Part shown: positions 36,572 through 52,720 of the stretch, one piece after another
Numbering within the stretch: position 1 is the first letter of the stretch
Layout of the letters: each line of letters opens with the position of its first letter
Assembly: GCA_946807835.1 (NCBI GenBank)
Contig: OX327693.1
Location: forward strand, 79,501 to 143,500
Length of the DNA: 64,000 nucleotides
Source: Ailanthus altissimus
Lineage: Eukaryota > Streptophyta > Magnoliopsida > Sapindales > Simaroubaceae
Direction: 5' to 3'
The notes under the pieces: generated by a model
The model's input: only the letters and a program-made list of their open reading frames with translations
The model's database searches: none
What the model was told of the DNA's origin: nothing
Translations under genes and position numbers: made by a program

Positions 36572-37330
36572 TTGGCACATGTTATTGATACTAGAGTCAA
36601 TAAGGCTAAATTAGAAGATATTCCGGTGGTCAGAGATTTTTCAGATGTATTTCTCAAAGATCTTCTAGGCTTACCACTAGATAAAAAGGTTGATTTTAGT
36701 ATTGATTTGGTTACAGGCACAACTTCTATCTCCAAAGCACCATACATAATGGCCCCTTCAAAGTTAAAAAATTTGAAAACTCAGTTACAAGAATTTGTAG
36801 ATAAAGGTTTTATCAGACCTAGTGTATATCTACGGGGAGTACTGGTATTGTTTGTTAAAAAGAAGGATGGAACTTTGAGGCTATACATTGATTATTGAAA
36901 GTTAAATAAAGTCACTATACGCAACAAGTACTTACTTCCTCGCATTGATGATTTATTTGATCAGTTATAGGGTGTAAATATTTTATCAAAGATCGATCTA
37001 CGATCAGGGTATCATCAGTTAAAGATCAGAGATATTGATGTGGCTAAGATTGCCTTCAGAACTTGATATGGGTATTATGAGTTTTTAGTAATGTCATTTG
37101 GGTTGACTAATACTTCAGCTGCATTCATAGACCATATAAATAGGGTATTTCGTCTCTATCTTGATCGATTTGTTATAATATTTATTGATGATATTCTTAT
37201 ATATTCACGGAGTACAGAGGAGCATGCCGAGCATTTGAGGATAGTGTTACAGATTTTGAGGAATAAACAGTTATATGTTAAGTTCAGCAAATATCAGTTC
37301 TGGCTAGATAAAGTTACATTTCTAGGCCAT
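36572..37330 (+). pseudogene. gypsy reverse transcriptase
   Basis: Fingers sequence DLLGLPLDKKVDFSIDLV and FVKKKDGTLRLYIDY, then TGA at 36896-36898, TAG at 36968-36970 and TGA at 37064-37066. The palm continues [12 protein letters not shown] and [15 protein letters not shown] with both active-site Asp residues kept. The RT to RNase H junction (FLGH, about 37330) has lost bases and shifts frame. Confidence 0.92.
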
Positions 37331-38036
37331 GGATCTCAGCGATGAAATTTATGTGGATCCTCAGAAAATTGAAGCTGTGGTAAAATGGGAGCTACCAGTT
37401 AGTGTGATAAAAATTAGAAGTTTTCTCGTTCTAGCAGGTTATTATCAGAGATTTATTAAAGACTTCTCTAAGATTGCTTCACCATTTACAAAGTTAACCA
37501 CAAAAAATGTAAAGTTTGTGTGGACTGATGAATGTGAACTTAGTTTCCAAAAACTTAAAAAGAGATTGACTTCAACTCTTGTTCCTACTCTTCCATCTAG
37601 CATCGAAAGATTTAAAATTTACAGTGATGCTTTTAGACATGGATTAGGTTGTATATTGATGCAGCATGGTAAGGTGATAGCTTATGATTCTAGGCAACTT
37701 AAGAAGCATGAGTTCAATTATCTAACTCATGATTTAGAATTGGCAGCAGTAGTATTCGCCTTAAAGATTTGGAGACATTATTTATATGGTGTCACATGTC
37801 AAATCTTCACTGATTATAAAATTTTGAAGTATTTGTTCATACAGAAAGATCTGAGACAACAGAGATGGTTAGAGCTAATAAAAGATGATGACTGTATGAT
37901 TAATTATCTTCTAGGTAAGGCGAATATGGTAGCAGATGTACTGAACAGGAAGTATTCTAACTCTATAGCTTATTTAAGAGTGACTTATCTTCAATTGTTA
38001 GTTAAATTAAGATCTATGGGGTTGAATTATCTGTAG
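37329..38036 (+). pseudogene. gypsy RT connection and RNase H
   Basis: An open 235-codon stretch with [15 protein letters not shown] and [19 protein letters not shown], then the RNase H part [40 protein letters not shown] and [14 protein letters not shown] stands where functional members have SDAS. It ends in TAG at about 38034. Confidence 0.9.
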
Positions 38037-38089
38037 ATGAATCTAGAGTCCTTCTAGCACATTTTTAAGTTAAGCCTATGTTGATTGAT

Positions 38090-39130
38090 TAGATTCGAGA
38101 GATGCAAGATCAGGATCCTAATTTAGTTAAACTAAAACAAGAAGTAAGGAATGGAATGCGGACTGATTTAACGTTGAAAGCTGATGGGACATTAGTTATG
38201 GGTAACAGACTTTGTGTTCTGAATAACTTAGAGTTAAAGAAGCAGATTTTAGAAGAAGCTCATAGCTCAACTTATGCTATGCATCATGGCAGCACTAAAA
38301 TGTGTCGTACTCTGAGAGAACATTACTGGTGGCAAGGTATGAAAAGAGAGATTGTAGAGTTTGTATCTCATTGTCTGATTTGTCAGCAGGTTAAGGCAGA
38401 ACATCAGAGGTCAGCAAGATTATCTTAACCACTTTCAGTTCTTGAATAGAAGTGGGAACATATCACCATGGACTTTGTTGTTGGGCTTCCACGTACTCGG
38501 ATGGGTCATAATAGTATTTGGGTGATTGTTGATTGACTTATAAAGTTAGCTCATTTTCTACTTTATAAGGTTTCATACTCATTAGATAGGCTAGCTCATT
38601 TATATGTGAGTGAGATTGTACGGTTACATTGGGCTCTAGTGTCCATTGTATCAGATAGAGACCTTCGATTCACTTCTAAATTTTAGCATAGCTTATAGAA
38701 GGCCTTAGGCACTAAGCTAAACTTTAGTACAATATTTCATCCTCAGACAGATGGGCAATCAGAGAGAACTATACAGATATTAGAGGATATACTCAGAGCT
38801 TGTATGTTGCAGCTTAAGGGTAATTGAGATGATTATTTACCATTGATGGAGTTTGCATATAATAATAGTTATCAGTCTAGCATTCAAATGGCGTCATATG
38901 AGGCTTTATACAAAAGAAAATACAGAATTCTAATTTGCTAGGATAAGGTTGGAGAAAGAAAATTGTTGGGTCCAAAGATTATCCAGGCCATTGGTGAGAA
39001 GATCAGTATTATCAAAGACAGACTCAAGGTAGCTTAAGACAGATAGAAGAGTTATGCAAATAAGCGTCGTAGACAACTTGAGTTTGTAGTAGTAAACAGA
39101 GTTTTCTTACGGATCTCACCATGGAAAGGT
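38090..39130 (+). pseudogene. gypsy integrase: H2C2 finger and catalytic core
   Basis: The zinc finger is intact at 38102-38428: HHGSTKMCRTLREHYWW followed by CLICQQVK. The core begins WEHITMDFVVGLPRTRMG (first catalytic Asp), continues with SDRDLRFTS-like sequence near 38650 and [20 protein letters not shown] near 38730-38790 (catalytic Glu). Stops lie near 38534, 38685, 38826 and 39035, all at positions where family members have Arg, Trp or Gln codons. Confidence 0.88.
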
Positions 39131-39530
39131 GTGCTTCGTTTTGGAAAACAGAAAAAATTAAGTCCTAGATATATTGGGCCATATGAGATTCTAGAAAATG
39201 TTGGTGTGGTTGCATACCGCTTAGCATTACCACCTAAGTTATCACGCATTCATAATGTATTTCATGCTTATATGTTGTGGAAGTATATAACTGACTCTTC
39301 TTACATTCTAGATACTTAGCCAGTTTAGTTGAGGATAGACTTGACTTATGACGAGGAACCTATTCAAATAGTGGACTATCGCTTGCAAGGACTACGTAAT
39401 AAGACTATTTCGCTAGTTAAAATCCTATAGAGGAATCACGCAGTGGAAGAGGCTACATAGAAGCGAGAGGATCAGATGAAAGTTCAGTATCCTCATTTGT
39501 TTCAAAGAGGTATATGAATTTCGAGGACGA
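39131..39530 (+). pseudogene. gypsy integrase C-terminus, chromodomain-like tail
   Basis: LRFGKQKKLSPRYIGPYEIL (GPY/F module) and LALPPKLSRIHNVFHAYMLW are open to a TAG at 39317-39319. The tail then reads DEEPIQIVDYRLQGLRNKTI and YPHLFQRG through several TAG/TGA codons. This is the arrangement of plant chromoviruses, whose tail is thought to steer integration to heterochromatin. Confidence 0.85.
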
Positions 39531-39538
39531 AATTTTTT

Positions 39539-39553
39539 TAAGAGAGGAGGAAT
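39539..39553 (+). promoter_or_regulatory. Polypurine tract of the gypsy element
   Basis: AAGAGAGGAGGAAT directly precedes the 3' LTR, the usual plus-strand priming tract. Confidence 0.8.
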
Positions 39554-40304
39554 TATCATACACGTGTATGACTATTAAGAATATTAGTGGCAAAAATATA
39601 TATATTATATTTAAGTAGTGGCCGTTGTATATATATATTTGTTTTGTTTTTTTGCTTCGTTTAAGAAGAAGCAATTGAATCAGAAGAAGAAGAAGAAGCA
39701 AAATTGAGAGAGAAAAGAAAGAAAAAGAAAAAGAAAAGAAAGAAAAAAATGGGAGAAAGGAAGAAAAAGAAACTGATAAGAATGAAAGAAGAAAAAGAGA
39801 AAGAGAAAGAAAAAAAAATTATAGCAGTCGAGAGAAATAAGAAAAGAAAATAAATAGAAAATTTCAGAAAATTAATTTGGGTAATTAGATTTATACCTAG
39901 TGATTTAGCGGATAATAATTTTATGATATTAGAATATTTATATTTTAATATTTATAATGCTTATTGGTGTTAATGATGTATTTTTACACTCTATGATATA
40001 GGAGGTGTGCCGATAGCCAGTAGATCTTAGAATCCAGACCCAGTTTAGGATTAGCACACTTTTGTGAGTGGATAGCTATATATATTTTATATATTTTTAA
40101 TACAACAATTATAGTTTAATTACACATTATCAGATTTAACCATGATTTATTTTTGACAGATAAATATTTATGTATATTGGAGTACACCTTTTGTTGAGGC
40201 AAGTAGCCTCGTTGTATCATATGTATAAGTAAAGAGTATGTTAGTCCTATGTTATCCCAGGATCTGCCTCGATTCTCGAGGAGGGATCGGGTCGGGTCCT
40301 GTCA
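39554..40304 (+). repeat. 3' LTR of the gypsy element
   Basis: 751 bp, TATCATACACGTGTATGAC (first G changed to A) to GGGTCGGGTCCTGTCA. Pairs with 31781-32562. The length difference is mainly in the TA tract and G run. Confidence 0.9.
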
Positions 40305-40309
40305 ATAAC

Positions 40310-41990
40310 ACATATAGCTTTTAGAATTTTTTCAAGTAAAAGCCTTAACTCTATATCCTCACAAGTGGATGACTGTTTTATAGGTTATGATTTCTTCCAT
40401 GGAGTTGAAAAACAGTTAAGCACTCAAGAAAAAGCCAATTTTAAGGACAGACATACAAATTAATATTGATCCAAAGATAGAAAAATCAATCATTCTTAAT
40501 ATGCACCAATTTTAGGACTTCAACTATCTTGTGAGAATAATACAAATATAGCTTGGTGAGAAAGTTACATTACAAAATATTTGTCTCTTAAAATTGAATG
40601 AAGACTTTATTAAATTGAATTGATAGGCCTGAGGAATAGAAAATGCTCCCCAAATAAGACCAAATAATCTTATATATAGCGTATAGGTATTCCTGCCAAA
40701 CATTTAAGAGTCAAAAAGCTCAGATATTCTCTTACTTTTCTTTCTACTCGTGGCTTTATGATAAAAAAAACTTAGTATTTTTATCACCGGCTTTAAGCCA
40801 ACTCATCCAAGATCTCTGCTTCCATGATTGGAATAAGTCCTCTTTCAACTGATTTTTGACATTTCTGATCTCTCTCCACGAAGAAGCATCAATGTATTTA
40901 TTAAGAGAAACAAGAAGACTTTGCTTCTTTCATATAGCAAGAAAGAGCTTGCGAAATGAGGACTTATTCCAATCATGGAAAGACTAACCAATTCTATCCA
41001 AATTCTTGAATACCAAATCCAAACTACCATAAACAGAATCACAACCATGTAAGACAATATCACAACAATTTTACTTATCAGCTTATGCTTTCTCAAAGTG
41101 AAAGTGACTACATGTGCGAGAATAAGATTGAGATGAGTGTTTCACCTCCAAAGAAATCAAAATTAGACGATAATCTTAACTCGAAACTCTAAATCCTAAA
41201 CCACTGTCTACGAGAATAAAGACTTCCAAGCAAGAACACAGACAACCCTGTCCAAATGCTCATGAATAAAATTACCCTCATGTTGACCGTTACACTAAGT
41301 AAAGTAAAGGCCAACAAACCCTAAATCCAAAAGCTGATAATCATTAAAAACCTCTAAAAAGTTATTCATTAAGGGACGAGATCTCACCATCCTACCCTCT
41401 TTCTCAAAATAATCAAGAGTCTCATTAAGATCGCAACTGCATAACCTGGGAAGAGAAGATATGCCATGAAAACGGCGAAGTAAATTCTAAGTGTGGCAAT
41501 ACTGACTAGTATTTAGGTGGCCGTAGAGACTAGAGTATCTCCATAAATTACCATAATGGTTCTTAAAAATAATATCTTTATAAAATTAAAAGTAAGAAAG
41601 AAGTTTAACCTCAACCTAAGAGGACTAAAATAGAGCCAGGCCAACGTTACGACCAAACCTTTCTACAATTAATTTCCTAACAAAATCAAAATGAACTCTA
41701 ATTTCCAGCTAAGAGTAAAATGAAATCGTTTCCATGAGAAAAACCGCATCTAGGCCATGTTCCTGAAGCAAATTGTGCAAGATTTAGAATGATTAAGGAT
41801 TGCCCATACCTCAGACATTCATAATGATTGATAATCTTACACCTCTGTAGGAATTGCTATTAAAGACATATCATGAACATTAATAGAAGATGCAATGCTA
41901 TTCCGAGAAAAAAAATGAGGGCTCTTCTCATTAGTAAAGTCAAAATTTAACATCCTTTTACTAATTTTACCCCATGTGTCTGTTTGTCAA
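40310..41990 (-). pseudogene. LINE endonuclease domain and linker
   Basis: The minus strand reads LLQEHGLDAVFLMET near 41730-41770 (start of the APE-type endonuclease), DLGFVGLYFT-CNGQHEGNFI and EHLDRVVCV near 41220-41330 (DLGFxGxxFTWxNxR block), and SWMSWLKAGDKNTKFF near 40740-40800, the linker before RT. Many stops. The region ends near 40310, next to the gypsy target copy, before any RT finger motif. Confidence 0.82.
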
Positions 41991-42360
41991 CTATAACTTA
42001 AAAAATAGAGTGAGCATTTTTTTTATTTACTAAACTTGGGAGAAGTAATTGCCAAGGCCAACTGGCAAGATACTTTTCTAGGGCAAACAAGAAGTTTATT
42101 ATATTGATTGCGGCTTTTCTAAGGATTGAGCATCACATTCAAAACATTCTGACATTTCTTTTAACTTTTGCTTCGCGATGGAGTATTCCCAATTTTTATG
42201 GAGTTAAAATTGAAGAAATCTTAGAGTATGTTTTACAAGGTATTAGTAAACCGAAAACTTGCACCCCCAATAATAAAGTTGATGAATTGCTCGAAGTATC
42301 TTGCCATATTATAAGCAAAACACTCGAAAAAAGATTATCCCCAATAAAGGAAGTAATTGA

Positions 42361-43250
42361 CTAAGGGAGCACACATTTGTCGAGATCAGTGCTTGTAACC
42401 ATTGAAGGGCAATACAAAGAATCCACATGTGATACCAAAGTAGGAGAACCTTTTCTTATATGACTAGTTCTTGGTTTAGGATTACTAATATGGGTACTTA
42501 TGTTATGCATATCTGTATTATCACTAGACACATAAACATTACCATTGAACAGCAGCCATTTGCCTTTATCAATTGTTGGAAGTAGATTCAGGGTTATGAT
42601 TGAAGATAAAATCCCCTTATGTTTACCAGAATTTCTCTTCCTACCATTCATAGTTGAATCCCTAATAATTAAAGATTTTCTAAACTTGGAACGAGCCCCT
42701 TCCAAATATTTTTTATGTAATGACTCTGTAGAGGAGAAGTCGGATGAGGTACGAGTAGAAGTAGAACTATGACCACTATAACCATGGCCTTTATTAACTT
42801 CCGGCAATATATGTTTAGAGTCTGCACTAATCCAGGGACTATATAAGAAATGTCTACTCTTCGATTGAAAGTTCATCTGATCAGGGCATTCTCTATCTGG
42901 GTGCCCAAATTTGCTACAAATAAAACACAAATCAAGAAATTTATTCATAACATAATATAACAGTGATCACTTTTTTCGGATCATCAAGAGGTATATAGAT
43001 AGTATATTTCAAAGGCTTCATGATATCAGTACGAACCCTAACATAGATATATTTCCTCAAACATTTCCCCAAAGCACCATGATCAACCTTTTTCACATTG
43101 TCAATCAATTCTCCAATTCGAATACCAACTTTCTCATGTAAAAAGAATATTGGTAGACCATGAAATTGAACCCATAATGAGACTTTATTGAATGACAAAT
43201 TTGATAGAAGGCCCTAACTTGTGGGGTACTCTAAAACAATTAAGTTATTG
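42361..43250 (-). pseudogene. LINE ORF1 (DUF4283-like domain plus CCHC knuckle)
   Basis: 43198-42941 carries VSLWVQFHGLPIFFLHEKVG and YVRVRTDIMKPLK, the DUF4283-type nucleic-acid binding domain of plant LINE ORF1. The next frame (42948-42361) starts with CFICSKFGHPDREC, an intact CX2CX4HX4C knuckle, then a Ser/Lys-rich tail open to 42361. The two halves are in different frames around 42945, so ORF1 is broken once. This is the best preserved part of the LINE. Confidence 0.85.
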
Positions 43251-43942
43251 GCAAACATCCATGACCCCTACAAGCACTCGCCCATGATCAATATCTGAAT
43301 TAAAGTAAAAAAAAAGAAACAAACACATTTTTACTTAGGTCGAGCACTTCGATATAGAAAGAATCAACATTTGCTAGGCATATTAAAAAGTAGCAGCAAG
43401 AGCATTGTGATGCACTGATCGAGAACATAACACTTTGCTAACTAAAAGTGAGCGACACAATTGGTCCCTCCTTTCGTAAAGAAGAATTTAGTTTTGAAAC
43501 AGTGATGGATTGTTCTTGCAACTCAAGATAAGCATATTGCTGAAGAAGTTTATCAAAATCCATTGATTCTAACAAAGAAATAGAATCATTACAAATACTA
43601 CAGAGAAGTTACATAGATTCTAGGTTCAAAAGTAAATACAAAGCATAAAATGATCATCATATCAAAAAATGAAGTCCGAGAAAACTTTAAAATCATCAAT
43701 CAACACCTATAAAGAGACGAAGGCCAAATTTTGAGTTATCGAAGAAGAAAATGCTCATAAAAATTTAAAAAATAAAGATAAGACCAAATTGACACTCAAG
43801 AGAAATGGATTAGAGAAGTTGTGAAGAGAAATCCCAGTAACACTCTCTGAAATTGGATGAATTTTCTTGCTACGGTAGGATTTTACTGTAGCAACATGAG
43901 AGAGAGTCACTATACATCCATCTGACGTTTTCCATATTTGAC
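43251..43942 (-). other. LINE 5' untranslated region
   Basis: Between ORF1 and the right target-site copy. Contains the inverted pair GCTACGGTAGGATTTTACTGTAGC (43870-43893), which can form a short stem. A minus-strand frame at 43755-44000 has no recognisable domain. Confidence 0.5.
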
Positions 43943-43958
43943 AATGTTGTGGAGTCTT
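43943..43958. repeat. Right copy of the LINE target-site duplication
   Basis: AATGTTGTGGAGTCTT, 15 of 16 identical to 12828-12843; the single difference is G here versus A there. Confidence 0.75.
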
Positions 43959-44279
43959 CTGTATTGACATTTTTGGATAGATGTGGGTTAGTGGTGTCAC
44001 ATTCCTTTATTGATAGGCTTTAAGTCTTTTGAAGTTGTTGAGCCCTTTAAATCAACCTCCATCTTTTTGTCTCTAAGAGCTTAAGCCTTTTCAGAGTTAA
44101 TGGGCCTTTGTTGGTCGGACCGGGGCTCATTAGAATTTGGAAAAGTTCAAACTCTGCCAACCGAAGTAGAAAGGGTTGTATTTTAAATTTCATTTAAAAT
44201 GATAAATGCGGTGCTGCCAAAAACAATATTGTAGAGAAAGCCTTTGCAATTGGAATGCCATTTAGCAAAGGTAGGCTCT

Positions 44280-44620
44280 AAAATTATAAATTTTAGCCCA
44301 ATAATGGTTTATGGCCACAGAAGTACTGGGTTGGGAAAATAGTAATTGGTTAGTGATCGATCCATTGGGTCAAAGATGGGCTGATGATCCATTTAGCCAT
44401 CCCCGACCCAACCAAACCAAGCCGAAACGAAAAGTGAACGGCACGCAGGGCTCAGCCGCAGCATCAGCCTCGGCGGCTCGGCCGCTCTTACTCTCAGGCT
44501 GCCGTTTTATAAACGGCAAGCTCTAGTTGAGGATCGGGGGAACCTCGTAAGGGTTTTTCATTTTTGCGTGTAAACAGAAGACTTCTCTTCTTCTATCTTT
44601 TTACTTGCAGCTTCAACAAG
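44280..44620 (+). promoter_or_regulatory. Promoter and first leader exon of MetAP2
   Basis: AGCCCA (about 44296) and its complement GGGCT near 44378 resemble plant site II-type elements common upstream of growth and translation genes. TTTATAAA at 44506-44512 is a TATA-like site inside the inverted repeat GCCGTTT-TAT-AAACGGC (44501-44517). A CT-rich leader (about 44575-44610) precedes a leader intron. Functional roles are inferred. Confidence 0.55.
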
Positions 44621-44892
44621 GTAAGAACCAAAGCTCATCTTCTCATCCAATTTCACTTTAACGCGTTTGCGATTTCATCATTTTATCTATCGCTATACAT
44701 CATCCAATTTTCAGTAGATTAATTCTTTGAGGCGTTTTGTATTGTTATGGTCCAATAAAAAATGGAAGTTATTTTATTACGGAATTATATATAAGTAGAA
44801 AAAAAAAGACTAAAATTTGATTGATCAAACACGCGCTAATGTTTATAACGTGTTGTTATGTGAATCAGCTTGATGGGTTTCTGTGCAAACAG
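44621..44892 (+). other. 5'-leader intron of MetAP2
   Basis: AAG|GTAAGAACC donor and AAACAG|GTCTTTG acceptor flank a 272-bp intron. The ATG at 44904 lies 12 nt into the second exon. Leader introns of this kind often raise expression in plants. Confidence 0.65.
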
Positions 44893-44903
44893 GTCTTTGA
44901 AAT

Positions 44904-50581
<5,678 letters not shown>

Positions 50582-50659
50582 TATGGATGTTAAAATCTTG
50601 CTAGTAGCTTCCTGCTTGACTTTTATACCATTACTTTTTAGACTCTAAATATTTTCAGT

Positions 50660-50885
50660 AGAAACTTATTTAAGTATTGCTTATTATGATGCTTAGCTTC
50701 TTAACTCTCGTGTCTTTGTCAACCTAATGCTGTTGTGGAATATAGTTAGGGTGGCAAATTGAAGAAACGAATCGAATTTAAAATTTTCCGCTGAAATTTA
50801 TTTAAATATTGCTTATTATGTGCTTAGCTTCTTAATTCGCGTGTCTTAATTAATCTAAGTTGTTGTGGAATATAGTTAAGGGCCG
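50660..50885. repeat. Tandem duplication just after MetAP2
   Basis: TTATTTAAGTATTGCTTATTATG...TGTTGTGGAATATAGTTAG (about 50667-50751) is repeated as TTATTTAAATATTGCTTATTATG...GTTGTTGTGGAATATAGTTAA (about 50798-50880), period about 130 bp. The second copy has small indels. Confidence 0.75.
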
Positions 50886-51075
50886 TTAAACGAATAAATG
50901 AATAGATTTTGTGTCAAAATTAAATAAGGTATAATAAAAGTTTTAGTAAATTTTTTATTAATTTGCCTTTGTATTCGAATTTCAAACTCAAATTGGTATT
51001 CGATTCATTTTTTAAATGAATTAGATAAATTGATTTGTTTAATTTATATTTGATAGGAATGTTAAAATTTAGTTA
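50876..51075. repeat. Dispersed repeat, copy 1
   Basis: AAACGAATAAATGAATAG..., AAGGTATAATAAAAGTTTTAGTAA and TTTTTAAATGAATTAGA blocks match, in the same order, the segment at 52511-52720. Probably a short non-autonomous element. No clear terminal repeats seen. Confidence 0.55.
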
Positions 51076-52340
51076 ATTTTTTATTTGATGAAAAAGTAAT
51101 TTTATATTTTAATTTTTAAAAAGTATACAATTTATGTAAAAATATAATTAAAAAAATTTCATCTAGACCTCTTTAAAAAAAAGGATGTGTAAGTCTTTAA
51201 AGTTTCAAAATTTTATTTTACACTCAAGTAAAAATTTATTAGCTTTAAGTAAAAATAAAAAATCACCTATTTTTTATTAAAAAAAGTTAAATTTTATTGT
51301 TAATAAAAAAAAATAGGATCAATTGTGGCAAATATCAATTAATAGAAGGTCAAAGACTAGTCAACAATGATCGAGCATCGGTCAATGTTATCAATAGTGA
51401 TTAATGTCAATTAACAATAGTCAGCGTAGGACTAATTTCAAAGTTCGTCGATCGACGACAACTATCAATGTTTGGCAATTGGGGGCAACGGATGATGGTT
51501 AGTTGATTTCATTCCCATTGATCTTACATGGGAGTTCAACTAATATGATGCTCTTATTTTGTTAAAGATACGTGCAATAAACTTTTCTTGTAGATTCCAA
51601 TACGTTAGGTGAGTAGGTTAAATTTTGCTTTATTTGTAGATTAAGGCTATGTTAAATTATCACAACCCTTGCTTTTGTTGTTGATCTTTATTTTAATATT
51701 GTAAATGAATAAGTAAATAGGGAAGTTGTCTTTATGGGCGTGATCTGATAGCAAGTTAAACGTTTATTATGTAAGTCACTTAAATTTGATTCTAGGAGAG
51801 TAAAACTCTTTGTACTTTAACACACTTCCTTATTTTTTTTTTAAAAAAAATGGTAAATAAGAAATTTAAATAAATAACCTAATAATTGAAATTGTTATTA
51901 GAATTGATGATATTGTTTTTAAAATGTTTGCACTTGATTGAATTTTTGGGTTATGAAATGCATAGGCTCAGTGAGAATTGAAGCTGGAAGCAATTATTCG
52001 CAATTTTTATCTTGTAATTATTTGACATATGATTATTCCGCATGTTTGAAAATCATGGCCAATAGTGAAGCAGAGGTATTTGATGATTCTTATGATTTAA
52101 CTATAAATTAGTTGCAAAGAGACCTTTTAACTTTTAGGATCGTTGTATTTATTTCTCTTACAGAACATGGTTGATATGACAAATTGAAATTATGTCAATT
52201 GCTCAACTTCCTCTTACTAATTTGATTTTCTTTGAGAATTAAAATTACACAAATTTCTTATCTTTGTTTTTTTCTCAACTTTCTCTTACTAATTTGATCA
52301 TTGAAGAGTCTTTTGTAAGTACATCATATTCTTCTCAAAT

Positions 52341-52452
52341 CAAACTCAAGAAAGAAGGAGATTTTAGAGGAAGAAAGAAAAAAAATCTAACAAAGCTCAA
52401 ACTCAGGAAGGAGGGAAATCTTCGAGAAAGAAAGAAAATATTTAACAAAGCT
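52341..52452. repeat. Two adjacent ~56-bp purine-rich units
   Basis: CAAACTCAAGAAAGAAGGAG...CTAACAAAGCT (52341-52397) is followed directly by CAAACTCAGGAAGGAGGGAA...TTAACAAAGCT (52398-52452). It creates a Lys/Arg-rich open frame at 52264-52470 that looks accidental. Confidence 0.75.
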
Positions 52453-52510
52453 AAGAGGGTAAAATTATAATTTCAGACGATGAGGTCAGTATTTATGATT
52501 TCATGTATCA

Positions 52511-52720
52511 AGTAAGGGTGGGAAAACGAATAAACAAATTAAATTTATGTTGGATTCAAGTAAGGTATAACTAAATTTTAGTAATTTGTATGAACATATA
52601 TTTCATATTCAAAATTTTAAACTTGAAATGCATATTCAATTCGGTTTTTAAATGAATTAAACAATTGGATTAGTATAATTCGTATTTGATGAGAATACCT
52701 AAGTCAAATTCAAATTTGAT
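52511..52720. repeat. Dispersed repeat, copy 2
   Basis: Starts AGGGTGGGAAAACGAATAAA and contains AAGGTATAACTAAATTTTAGTAA and GGTTTTTAAATGAATTAAAC, parallel to 50876-51075. Confidence 0.55.

Larger units (their letters stand above)
31781..40304 (+). mobile_element. Ty3/gypsy chromovirus-like retrotransposon, degenerate
   Basis: LTRs lie at 31781-32562 and 39554-40304, with target copies ACAAC (31776-31780) and ATAAC (40305-40309) differing by one C-to-T change. The tRNA-iMet primer site and a purine tract are in place. Gag, protease, RT, RNase H, H2C2 zinc finger, integrase and a GPY/F-like plus chromodomain-like tail follow in gypsy order. The tail sequence (ALPPKLSRIHNVFHAYMLWKY) is typical of plant chromoviruses. 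A 2.0 kb solo LTR splits gag. At least a dozen stop codons and several shifts make it inactive. Confidence 0.93.
12844..43942 (-). mobile_element. L1-type LINE split into pieces by nested retrotransposons
   Basis: On the minus strand the LINE begins near 43942 (5' end) and ends at the poly(A) side at 12844. The order is 5' UTR (43251-43942), ORF1 with DUF4283-like and CCHC domains (42361-43250), endonuclease and linker (40310-41990), then the RT C-terminal half (16677-17835) and the zinc finger and RNase H (12844-13952). A 16-bp target duplication flanks the whole composite. The gaps are filled by later insertions (13953-16671 and 17836-40304). The first half of the RT domain is not found and was probably deleted. 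All ORFs are broken. Confidence 0.75.
50582..52340. other. Intergenic DNA downstream of MetAP2
   Basis: Holds the MetAP2 3' UTR (end not determinable) and AT-rich sequence with no gene that I recognise. Small repeats inside are listed separately. Confidence 0.5.

Noticed and set aside
42104..42364. 86-codon plus-strand frame next to LINE ORF1
   Set aside because: Antisense to the LINE ORF1/endonuclease spacer and has no domain; shadow of the LINE.
44311..44526. 71-codon open frame upstream of MetAP2
   Set aside because: Lies over the promoter and TATA-like site, Ala-rich from GC composition, no family resemblance.
52264..52470. Lys/Arg-rich 68-codon frame
   Set aside because: Produced by a purine-rich tandem duplication; no start context or homologue recognised.
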